From the NCBI RefSeq assembly GCF_019091455.1, contig NZ_JAGXJN010000031.1, forward strand, positions 45,769-109,768: a stretch of DNA of 64,000 bases, in the 5' to 3' direction. Origin of the DNA: Chitinophaga sp. GbtcB8. GTDB taxonomy: Bacteria; Bacteroidota; Bacteroidia; Chitinophagales; Chitinophagaceae. The first letter of the stretch is position 1. Every line of letters starts with the position of its first letter. The translations under genes and the position numbers were made by a program. The notes under the pieces are model-generated. The model searched no databases. It saw only the letters and a list, made by a program, of their open reading frames with translations, and had not been told where the DNA came from. Positions 1-7,136 of the stretch are shown in pieces.

Positions 1-1
1 T

Positions 2-226
2 GCAGGCGGCACAGCCGGTACTATGTATTACGGCAGCGTAAACCAGTCCAACTCCACACCGCCGGATGCCAATACGCCGGAAGCTTACTACCGCATAGTA
101 CCGGTGGATAATTCCCAGTGGGATTACACCTATAAGTATCCCGGCGGTGCTGACGGCAAAGCCGGCGACTTTACCCTGAAACTGAATGCACAGGGGGAAT
201 ACTCCTACCAACTGACCGTGCATTGA
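2..226 (+). CDS. C-terminal fragment of a probable SusE/SusF-like surface glycan-binding protein
   Basis: The reading frame is open from the left edge of the window and stops at TGA 224-226, so only about 74 C-terminal residues are visible. They are rich in Tyr, Asn, Gly and Pro and end in an alternating beta-strand pattern (TLKLNAQGEYSYQLTVH), as in the last beta-sandwich of outer-membrane SusE/SusF-type lipoproteins. The stop is 25 bases before a GH76 lipoprotein on the same strand, so it is probably in the same mannan-utilization operon, where a surface binding protein is expected. The family call is inferred from position and composition; no diagnostic motif is visible. It could instead be the end of another extracellular beta-sandwich protein. 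Confidence 0.5.
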   Translation, partial: AGGTAGTMYYGSVNQSNSTPPDANTPEAYYRIVPVDNSQWDYTYKYPGGADGKAGDFTLKLNAQGEYSYQLTVH

Positions 227-251
227 TTGCTGAATCATTAAAGAGAATCAC

Positions 252-1451
252 ATGAGATCCATCATTTTAAGTATAACGGCCGCAGCGCTCCTGCTTACAG
301 GATGTTACAAACAGCGGGACGATGTGCCGGTGAAAGTGGGCAGAGATACCTCTTCCACCACGCTCACCTACAAGCTGAAGGCGCGCCAGGTCCTCGACGA
401 TATTTATAAAAGCTACGGCATCAGCGGTAGCGTGTACGTTAAAGAAAGCTACCCGGTGCAGCCCGGAGACCCGAAGTATGCCTATCTATGGCCCTATTCA
501 GCTATGTTCACCGGGGCTACGCTGTTAAAGCAGTTGGGGTATACAGATGAAGTGGCGCAAGCTTATTACACCAGCACCGCCAGTGGTATGGAGGGTTATC
601 TTGATGTCAGCCGGACGCCCGCTGCGTATCAGTCCGTTCCCGTTAGCGAAGGCAGGGCTGACCGTTTTTATGACGATAATGCCATTACGGGGATAGACAT
701 GCTTGAAGCCTTTCACGTAACCGGTAATGCGCAGCTGCTGCAGAAAGCAAAGCTGTGTTACACCTTCTGCGCCTCCGGCGAAAGCACAGAAGCCGGTGGC
801 GGATTGTACTGGAACGAAGGGGTGCTCAATAACCCGGACCATCCTGATTACATTAAAGCCACCAACGTAACTGCATTGTCGGCCACACTGGCGCTGCAGC
901 TTTACCAGCAGGAGAAAAGTGATGTTTACCTCGCATCTGCCACACGCTGGTACAACTGGGTAAGACAAAAAATGCTGGACCCCGTGGACAAGGGCTTCTG
1001 GAATTCCATCTGGATCAAAGACGGCAGCATTAACTACGCAAAATGGGCATACAACTCCGGCGCCATGATCCAGAATGCAGCGCTGCTGTACAAGATCACC
1101 GGCGACGAAGCATACCTCACTGATGCAAAAACATGGGCGCAGGCTGCGTACAACCTGTTCACCTATGAGGCGCCGGGCCTGGGACGGTTCTATGTTCAGC
1201 ACGATCCCTGGTTTACGGCGGTGCTGCTCAGGGGATACCTTGAGCTGCATGCGATAGACAAAAAAGCAGATTACATCAATACCCTTGTTGCGAATGTTGA
1301 TTATGCATGGCAGCATGCAAGAATGCCGCAGACCAACCAGTTCTATGAAGACTGGACAGGTTCTGACCTGGGCAGATATCACTCACTGCTTACGCAGCTG
1401 GCTATGGTAGAGATCTATGCAAGAATATCGATCTGGAAGCATGAACAATAA
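252..1451 (+). CDS. GH76 family glycoside hydrolase (alpha-1,6-mannanase-like), lipoprotein
   Basis: A 399-residue protein that starts with a short hydrophobic signal and a lipobox (LLTGC, Cys18), so it should be anchored to a membrane, probably on the cell surface or facing the periplasm. The rest is an alpha-helical toroid typical of GH76. The paired catalytic aspartates of the family are seen as Asp141-Asp142 in RFYDDNAITGIDM, followed by the glycine-rich GGGLYWNEG loop that shapes the subsites. GH76 enzymes are endo-acting alpha-1,6-mannanases that cut fungal-type mannan backbones. It follows the SusE/F-like fragment by 25 bases and precedes a second GH76 gene on the same strand. Full length for the family. 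Mannan specificity is family knowledge, not shown by the sequence itself. Confidence 0.9.
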   Translation: MRSIILSITAAALLLTGCYKQRDDVPVKVGRDTSSTTLTYKLKARQVLDDIYKSYGISGSVYVKESYPVQPGDPKYAYLWPYSAMFTGATLLKQLGYTDEVAQAYYTSTASGMEGYLDVSRTPAAYQSVPVSEGRADRFYDDNAITGIDMLEAFHVTGNAQLLQKAKLCYTFCASGESTEAGGGLYWNEGVLNNPDHPDYIKATNVTALSATLALQLYQQEKSDVYLASATRWYNWVRQKMLDPVDKGFWNSIWIKDGSINYAKWAYNSGAMIQNAALLYKITGDEAYLTDAKTWAQAAYNLFTYEAPGLGRFYVQHDPWFTAVLLRGYLELHAIDKKADYINTLVANVDYAWQHARMPQTNQFYEDWTGSDLGRYHSLLTQLAMVEIYARISIWKHEQ

Positions 1452-1457
1452 ATAGTG

Positions 1458-1488
1458 TGCATACCGCGGCGCAGGGCCGCGGTATGCA
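1458..1488 (+). terminator. Strong hairpin between the two GH76 genes (terminator or attenuator)
   Basis: A perfect 13-bp inverted repeat, TGCATACCGCGGC (1458-1470) and its reverse complement (1476-1488), with a 5-base loop and followed directly by TTTT (1489-1492). It starts 7 bases after the first GH76 stop codon and ends 14 bases before the likely start of the second. The GC-rich stem and short T run fit a Rho-independent terminator, or an RNA processing/stability hairpin that lowers expression of the downstream gene. Confidence 0.75.
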
Positions 1489-1502
1489 TTTTAACGGATA
1501 TT

Positions 1503-2672
1503 ATGAAAAGGATCTTATTCAGCCTGGTATTAGGCGGATGGACAATAGCAGCACCGGCGCAGCAGCTGCAACCCGCGCAGGAATATGAGCGCAGGGCAGC
1601 AGAAATGTTCCACCGGGTATGGACCTTGTACCGTGTACCGCAACACAGCCTGTTTTCAGAGTATTTCCCGCAGCAACATAAGGATTCACTCACTTATATG
1701 CAGGATGGAAATGTGCAGTCAAAAGAGGTGAGCTATCTGTGGCCACTCAGCGGTGTGGCTTCCTCTGTCAATATCATTGTACGCATGCGTGGCAGGAAGG
1801 CCGCTTACCTGCCCTATGTAGATTCGGCCATGCAGGCCATGTATCAATACCGCGATACATCCCGCACACCGGCCGGTTACCAGGCTTACCCGGCAAAGTT
1901 TGAAAAGGTGGACCGTTATTATGACGACAACGGCCTGGTAGCGATAGACTACGCCGAAGCCTATACCAATACCGGCAATCCCCTGTACCTGGCCCGTGCA
2001 ACAGAAGTGTTCACCTTCATTATGAGTGGCTGGACGAATGTGCTTGGCGGCGGTGTTACCTGGCTGGAAGGCCACCATGATCAGAAACCTGCCTGCAGCA
2101 ATGGCATGGCTACGCTGGCCGCGCTGAAAATTTACGGGATCACGAAAGAGCCTTATTACCTGCAGCAGGGCATCCGTTTTTATGAGTGGATGAACCGGCG
2201 CCTGCGCGATTCCGCCGGGCTGTATGTGAATGATATTAAAACCGCTACAGCGGCCATCAACCCGGTGTATTATACCTACAACTCCGGTTCCATGCTGGAA
2301 GCGGCCATGCTATTATATCATTTTACGAAAGAGCAAAAGTATTACCGGGATGCCAGACAAACTGCGGCAGCCGCCTTCACCTACTTCGGCCGGCCGGAGA
2401 AAGGCCTGCGCAGTGAGTTCTGCGACCTGCCCTGGTTTGCCACAGTGCTGTTCCGCGGATATGTGGCGCTTTATGAGGTGGATAAGGATCCGCAATATTT
2501 GAAAGCAATGATCGCAAGGATAGACCATGCCTGGGATAACCGTGACGGCAATGGCCTGCTTAACCATAACTGGGGAGAGGCGCGTGATCCCACCGGCAAG
2601 CCGAAATGGCTGCTGGACGAAGCCTGTATTGCAGAGTTATACGCCCGTATAGCGCTCCTGGATTTAAGATAG
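1503..2672 (+). CDS. GH76 family glycoside hydrolase (alpha-1,6-mannanase-like), secreted
   Basis: A 389-residue protein if it starts at the ATG at 1503. That start gives a clean signal peptide (MKRILFSLVLGGWTIAAPAQ), whereas the in-frame ATG at 1455 adds 16 charged residues and would place the start inside the intergenic hairpin. The mature protein is a GH76 toroid with the Asp-Asp pair at 141-142 (DRYYDDNGLVAIDY), the same residue numbers as in the preceding paralogue. It has a plain Sec signal without a lipobox cysteine, so the pair probably splits the work: one membrane-anchored mannanase and one soluble, most likely periplasmic. The sequences diverge well beyond the catalytic core, so this is not a recent duplicate. 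It is the last gene of the plus-strand mannan cluster. Confidence 0.88.
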   Translation: MKRILFSLVLGGWTIAAPAQQLQPAQEYERRAAEMFHRVWTLYRVPQHSLFSEYFPQQHKDSLTYMQDGNVQSKEVSYLWPLSGVASSVNIIVRMRGRKAAYLPYVDSAMQAMYQYRDTSRTPAGYQAYPAKFEKVDRYYDDNGLVAIDYAEAYTNTGNPLYLARATEVFTFIMSGWTNVLGGGVTWLEGHHDQKPACSNGMATLAALKIYGITKEPYYLQQGIRFYEWMNRRLRDSAGLYVNDIKTATAAINPVYYTYNSGSMLEAAMLLYHFTKEQKYYRDARQTAAAAFTYFGRPEKGLRSEFCDLPWFATVLFRGYVALYEVDKDPQYLKAMIARIDHAWDNRDGNGLLNHNWGEARDPTGKPKWLLDEACIAELYARIALLDLR

Positions 2673-2745
2673 TATTTATGTCACAAACAATCAGCAACAC
2701 ATCACAAACAGCTGCAGGATCAAATGTTTTCCGGGGCACAAAAAT

Positions 2746-2785
2746 GCCCGGTAGTTAGCCGTCTGAAATAGCTTACTACACGGGC
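2746..2785. terminator. Imperfect hairpin between convergent genes
   Basis: GCCCGGTAGTTAGC (2746-2759) pairs imperfectly with AGCTTACTACACGGGC (2770-2785), giving a stem of about 13 bp with a small bulge and a loop near 10 bases. It lies between the end of the second GH76 gene (plus) and the end of the NTF2-like gene (minus), where a bidirectional terminator is expected. T tracts are weak on both sides, so function is inferred from position. Confidence 0.45.
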
Positions 2786-2799
2786 TTAGGCAGGTGCTG

Positions 2800-3156
2800 C
2801 TAATTGTAATGCCCCATGGCCTGGAATACCTTCCCATCCTCATTGAACACAAAAAATTCCGCCGCTTTCTTTCCCTTCACACTTGTGTAATAAATGATCA
2901 CAGTATTCATACATGATAAAACTTCATGCAGGTCGAAATGAAGATCAGGGTAGCTCACCATGGCCTTTTCCCAATAATTCCGCACGTTTGCCTTTCCTTT
3001 CAGACGGCCATCCGGGCTGATGCCCATCTGCTGTATAAAGGGGCTGCTCATTTCAAAATCTTCCGTATAATGTGCGAGTACCGCATCCAGGTCGTGCGTG
3101 TTCCATGCAGCTACCCATTCGTCTGCAAATTTCAGGGCTTGTTCACGTGAGATCAT
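2800..3156 (-). CDS. NTF2/SnoaL-like family protein
   Basis: A 118-residue cytoplasmic protein. The start at 3156 is preferred: an in-frame ATG at 3216 adds 20 residues unlike the family and overlaps the end of the upstream regulator gene. The sequence follows the NTF2-like/SnoaL cone fold: an N-terminal helix (ALKFADEWVAAWNTHDLD), the typical VLAHYTEDFEMSSP strand, then KGKANVRNYWEKAM and a final beta-sheet. Such proteins are small-molecule binding or isomerase-like; no catalytic residues can be assigned with confidence. It lies 56 bases downstream of an AraC-type regulator on the same strand and may be its target or partner. Substrate unknown. Confidence 0.75.
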   Translation of the reverse strand: MISREQALKFADEWVAAWNTHDLDAVLAHYTEDFEMSSPFIQQMGISPDGRLKGKANVRNYWEKAMVSYPDLHFDLHEVLSCMNTVIIYYTSVKGKKAAEFFVFNEDGKVFQAMGHYN

Positions 3157-3212
3157 ATTCTTTTTTTTAATAAAGGTAGGGCGCAGGAATATGAGGGAGT
3201 AGGACAAAAAGG

Positions 3213-3818
3213 TCAAATTGCTTCCTGACCCGGTGTATGGCCAAAGGCCTGCCTGTACCTGCGGATGAAGTAGGATACATCTTCAAAACCGCTGTTATAG
3301 CAGGCTTCCTTCACGGATAAACGCTTATGCTGCAGCAGGTATTTTGCCTGTTGTAAACGTTTTTCGATCATCCATTGGCCAGGACTGCATCCCACTTCCT
3401 TTTTGAACCATCGTTTAAAGGTGCTCAGGCTCATGTTGTGCATGCCGGCGTAATATTGCAGCTGCATACGGTCTGCAATGTGGCAGGCCATGGGACTGAG
3501 CAAGGTATCCGCATCGCCCAGCAACAGGTTCAGGCTTACGAAAGGTTCCCGCTTCACGAGGATATCAGAATATAAAATGGAATTTTTCGGAACCAAAAGC
3601 GTATCACCGGCTTTCATATCATAACACTCGCCGTTAAGGAAAATCACTTTCCGGCCTTCGCGTACATACGTAAGCGTGGTATAAGGTATGAAAAACGCAT
3701 CTTCGGACGAGCGGCGGTACTGGCAGAACGCCATTTTCATGGCGCCATCCGCATACAGCAGCTCTACCTTTGCCTTGTGCTGGTTGAAGTTTTCATACAG
3801 CCGGATCATAGGCTCCAA
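3213..3818 (-). CDS. AraC-family transcriptional regulator, short form
   Basis: A 201-residue DNA-binding protein. The C-terminal part holds the two helix-turn-helix units of AraC proteins: the first around MSLSTFKRWFKKEVGCSPGQ and the second around LSVKEACYNSGFEDVSYFIRRYRQAFGHTP, with the signature GFxDxSYFxRxFRxxxGxxP well kept. The N-terminal ~95 residues look like a small cupin-type sensing domain (strands around VIFLNGECYDMKAGDTLLVP). The linker between cupin and DNA-binding domain is short, and the total is about 70-90 residues shorter than usual for the family. Neighbours on the same strand are the CE1-like esterase upstream (50-base gap) and the NTF2-like gene downstream. Effector and targets are unknown. 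Confidence 0.85.
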   Translation of the reverse strand: MEPMIRLYENFNQHKAKVELLYADGAMKMAFCQYRRSSEDAFFIPYTTLTYVREGRKVIFLNGECYDMKAGDTLLVPKNSILYSDILVKREPFVSLNLLLGDADTLLSPMACHIADRMQLQYYAGMHNMSLSTFKRWFKKEVGCSPGQWMIEKRLQQAKYLLQHKRLSVKEACYNSGFEDVSYFIRRYRQAFGHTPGQEAI

Positions 3819-3868
3819 ATTACAAAGTCTTCGCGGTTTTGTAACAAAAAGCTATATCCGCTCAATAT

Positions 3869-5788
3869 TTATTTAAAAAGCAGCTGCGCAAAATTAAACA
3901 GGTTATTCCGCCATACCGGCCAGGTATGCCCGCCCGGGTATTCGCTGTACGTGTGCTTAATATTCAGCTCATCCAGCTTTGTAAGCATCAGCTGGCAGTT
4001 CCTGTAGGCAATATCTTCTTTTCCGCCCATGGAGATCCACAGCGCTTTCAGATTGCTGTTGATCATGGCCGCATTGGTTTTCATAAAATCGTACTGGGCC
4101 GCTGCAATATCAGCCTGCCGGGCCTGGATCCAGCCTGAGCTGAATACGCCCAGGTAGGAAAACAGCTCCGTATTCTTAATTCCGGTATAAAGCGTATGAA
4201 TGCCGCCCATAGATAAACCGGCTAGTGCCCGGTGGCTTGCGCCGGTTTCAGCCCGATAACTTTTTTCTACCAGGGGAATAATAATATCCTTCAGCTCGGA
4301 TTCAAATGTTTTCAGCACAGATTCATCAAAAGCAGCACCGCCCACATTTGCATCCGGCATAACGATCAGCATGGGCGCCGCCTTTTTTGCAGCGATCAGG
4401 TTATCCAGGATCAGATCTGTTTTACCTTGTGTGGCCCAGCCGGTTTCGTCTTCACCGCCCCCGTGTAAAATATAGAGCACAGGATATTTTTCGTTTGTAT
4501 TTGCATCATAACCAGGCGGGGTATAGATATACAGCTGCCGCCATGAACCGGTAACCTTTGAGAAATATTTCCTGATGCGGATATCCCCATGCGGCACATC
4601 TCTTAATGCATAGTAGCTGCCGCCTGCAAAGGGTATTTCAATACCGCTGGCCATTCTTCCCATACCATAAAAAGTTTCACTGGCAGGGTCCGCAACGGCC
4701 ACACCATCTATCAGCAGGGAATAATAATGAAATCCTTCGCCGATGGAATCTGTTGTTACGGTCCATAAACCGCCGGTGTCCTTTACCAGATCATATTTGC
4801 GGCCAAGGTCAACCTGCACTTTCTGCGCTTCCGGCGCTTTAACCCGGAAAATAACACGGTGATCAGCCAGTATCTGCGGATACTTTGCATTGCGCACATT
4901 GGTTGCCGCGGGCGCGCCCACCACCGGATATTTTGAGAAGGTAGCAGTATCCACCGGTTTAAAGATCAGCTGGGAGAACATATACAATCCGTTCTTCCAC
5001 ACCTTGAAATCGTGCACGCCCGGCTCAATGTAATAGATGTGCGGCACATTATTCCTCTGCAGGTAATCATGCGTGCGTTTGCTAAAGGAAACCAATCCAT
5101 CACTGGCGCCGCAGGAGATCCAGAGCAGCTTAATCTTTTGCCTTGCTTCAGCCGGATCCGGCACCAGCTGTTCCGGTATTTTAGTGTTGGGCGCGGAAGA
5201 AAAGCCTCCGATCCAGGCAAACTTGTCCAGGTTACCCAGGCCAAAATTCAGTGACTGTCCGCCTCCCATTGACAGGCCGGCAACGGCCCGGTGCTCCCGG
5301 TCCGTGTAAACAGGGTATTTCTTTTGTATGTAGGGAATGAGATCATTCAGCAGATCCTTCTCAAAAGTGGCAAACGCCTGTACTTTGTCAGGAGCCATAA
5401 TATTGCCGGTGGCCCGGTCATCTTTCATGGCCCTGCCGTTAGGCATAACAACGATCATAGGCTCAATTTTTCCTTCGGCGTACAGGTTGTCCAGCACTAC
5501 CTGGGGAGTGCCGCCTTTTAGCCACTCCTTTTCATCGCCTCCTATACCGTGCAACAGGTATAACACCGGGTATTTACTCTTTTTGGAAAATCCCGGTGGC
5601 GTATAGATCAGCGCTTTGCGGGGATTTCCCACTGTTACCGAGTTATAGCTGATCGTATCAATCCGGCCATGCGGTATACCGGCCCGCAGGGAATCAAAAC
5701 CCGGGGCTGCGTGCTCAATAATACCTTGCGCAAAAACCGGTATGGCAAACAACAGAAGAATGGTAAGATTAAAAATTGTTTTTTTCAT
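3869..5788 (-). CDS. Secreted tandem CE1-like esterase (two catalytic domains around a CBM48-like linker)
   Basis: A 639-residue protein with a signal peptide ending at FAQ (residue 21). It contains two alpha/beta-hydrolase domains of the esterase D / feruloyl esterase type (CE1). Domain one (about 45-275) has the nucleophile elbow GLSMG at Ser173, a candidate acid at Asp230 and His259 (PGVHDF). Domain two (about 405-639) has GLSMG at Ser526, a candidate acid at Asp592 and His621 (PGGHTW). Both triads appear complete. Between them (about 300-395) is an immunoglobulin-like E-set/CBM48-type segment, as found next to CE1 domains in Bacteroidota xylan-degrading proteins. The probable role is removal of hydroxycinnamoyl or acetyl groups from plant polysaccharides. 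The two halves are clearly homologous but well diverged. No operon partner other than the AraC-type gene downstream. Confidence 0.85.
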   Translation of the reverse strand: MKKTIFNLTILLLFAIPVFAQGIIEHAAPGFDSLRAGIPHGRIDTISYNSVTVGNPRKALIYTPPGFSKKSKYPVLYLLHGIGGDEKEWLKGGTPQVVLDNLYAEGKIEPMIVVMPNGRAMKDDRATGNIMAPDKVQAFATFEKDLLNDLIPYIQKKYPVYTDREHRAVAGLSMGGGQSLNFGLGNLDKFAWIGGFSSAPNTKIPEQLVPDPAEARQKIKLLWISCGASDGLVSFSKRTHDYLQRNNVPHIYYIEPGVHDFKVWKNGLYMFSQLIFKPVDTATFSKYPVVGAPAATNVRNAKYPQILADHRVIFRVKAPEAQKVQVDLGRKYDLVKDTGGLWTVTTDSIGEGFHYYSLLIDGVAVADPASETFYGMGRMASGIEIPFAGGSYYALRDVPHGDIRIRKYFSKVTGSWRQLYIYTPPGYDANTNEKYPVLYILHGGGEDETGWATQGKTDLILDNLIAAKKAAPMLIVMPDANVGGAAFDESVLKTFESELKDIIIPLVEKSYRAETGASHRALAGLSMGGIHTLYTGIKNTELFSYLGVFSSGWIQARQADIAAAQYDFMKTNAAMINSNLKALWISMGGKEDIAYRNCQLMLTKLDELNIKHTYSEYPGGHTWPVWRNNLFNFAQLLFK

Positions 5789-6252
5789 GTAACATGGATT
5801 TTTCCTTTTATAGATACCGCTGCCGGATCATTGTCATATGGGATAACACATTTATACCTTCAGGATTCCCTTTAATGTCAATCTGACAAATATTCTGCGG
5901 ACCAAAAATAAACCATTTAACAATGTTAAATAGTATTCATAAACGTGGTATTGCCATAGGTGTTGCTCCCGGCAGTTCCGGTATTGTAAAGAAATGGAAT
6001 TTAGCCGTTCAAAAAGTTCAAAAATCACCGCCGTTAATTTTTAGACATTTTCAGGAGGTCACCGGACATTGCGGTACCGGGTCCGGGGAATCCCGGGTGA
6101 ACTGAAACGGCCCTGCCGCCATAAGATGATCTGGCCCGGAGGTTAACAGGACTTTTTTTTATACGAAACCGACTATTTGTTTATTATTGCTATGGCGGAA
6201 AACCGTAAAGCAGGTAAGGATCTTTTCTTATTCCCTTTAATTATTTCACCGC
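5789..6252. promoter_or_regulatory. Divergent intergenic region with a 17-bp palindrome
   Basis: This 464-base region separates the esterase (minus) and an AraC-type gene (plus). It is AT-rich near both genes. A perfect palindrome ATTTAACA-A-TGTTAAAT lies at 5915-5931, about 127 bases upstream of the esterase start, and is a candidate regulator-binding site. A GC-rich patch at 6055-6108 can form nested stems (for example CCGGAC near 6062 with GTCCGG near 6081). A run of eight T follows at 6153-6160. A 60-codon open frame at 5923-6105 has no recognisable protein features and I do not call it a gene. Confidence 0.4.
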
Positions 6253-7134
6253 ATGATCAAAAGGACGCTTAAACATACCTTTACATTATTGAACGTTGAC
6301 CATGTAGAACTTGATTCAAAATGGAATTACAAAAACGTTATCAGCCCCTATTTCAGACTATACTATATTAACGGGGGCGCAGGCGAAATCTCGGATGTTT
6401 CAACGAATGTGAAACTGGAGCCCGGTTTCCTCTATATCATACCCAGCTTCACCTTATGTAATCTTTTCTGCAAAAGCCATCTCAGTCAGTATTTTGTTCA
6501 GTTCTTTGAGGAATCATCGGACGGCATTTCCTTGTTTGCCAATAACAGGTCTATCCTTAAGGTGAAAGCATCAGAAATTGATATCATGAACTTTGCCCGT
6601 TTACTGGAAATAAACCCAGGCAGAGGCATCAATCGCTCAGATAACCCAAGGATATACGAGAAGAGCGTTTTTTATAAGGAGTACCAGGAGCTTAATAACC
6701 GGCAAAGTATGTCAACATTCACAGAAACACATGGCATTCTTTTACAACTGGTTTCCCGGTTTCTGATACCAGAAGTATTTGAAAATAAGGATACTGGTCC
6801 CGTGCCGGCCAAGATCTTAAGTGCTATCAGCTATATTCAACTAAACCTGCACCGCGATCTATCGGTAAGCTACCTGGCGAAAAGAGCAAACCTGCATACA
6901 GATTATTTTTCACGTCTTTTCTATCAGCACACCGGAGAAAGGCCTGTAAGGTACATCCATGAAAAAAGGATCGAAAGGGCGCAATACCTGATGGTAACAA
7001 CCCAGATGACCTATGCTGAAATTGCAACAGAGACCGGTTTTGAAAATGTGTTTTACTTTTCCAAAATATTTAAAAAAATTACCGGTATGTCACCGGGGAA
7101 TTATAAAAAACAAATGGACCTGGTGAACTTTTAA
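6253..7134 (+). CDS. AraC-family transcriptional regulator
   Basis: A 293-residue regulator of usual AraC length. Residues ~1-150 form a cupin-like sensor (motif LEPGFLYIIPSFTLCN), and residues ~190-290 the double helix-turn-helix: helix unit one around LSVSYLAKRANLHTDYFSRLF and unit two around MTYAEIATETGFENVFYFSKIFKKITGMSPGNYKK. The second unit matches the AraC signature closely. The gene is convergent with the GH29 fucosidase, with only 2 bases between stop codons, so it lies at the far end of the xyloglucan-type locus rather than at its promoter. It is visibly more AT-rich than the flanking hydrolase genes. Sugar-responsive control is a reasonable guess from location only; the target is unknown. 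Confidence 0.88.
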   Translation: MIKRTLKHTFTLLNVDHVELDSKWNYKNVISPYFRLYYINGGAGEISDVSTNVKLEPGFLYIIPSFTLCNLFCKSHLSQYFVQFFEESSDGISLFANNRSILKVKASEIDIMNFARLLEINPGRGINRSDNPRIYEKSVFYKEYQELNNRQSMSTFTETHGILLQLVSRFLIPEVFENKDTGPVPAKILSAISYIQLNLHRDLSVSYLAKRANLHTDYFSRLFYQHTGERPVRYIHEKRIERAQYLMVTTQMTYAEIATETGFENVFYFSKIFKKITGMSPGNYKKQMDLVNF

Positions 7135-7136
7135 AG

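Noticed and set aside
525..1382. 285-codon minus-strand frame opposite the first GH76 gene
   Set aside because: Shadow of a well-supported GH76 gene with the Asp-Asp motif.
5923..6105. 60-codon plus-strand frame in the esterase/AraC gap
   Set aside because: No signal, domain or ribosome-binding context, and its beginning lies inside the palindrome; probably chance.
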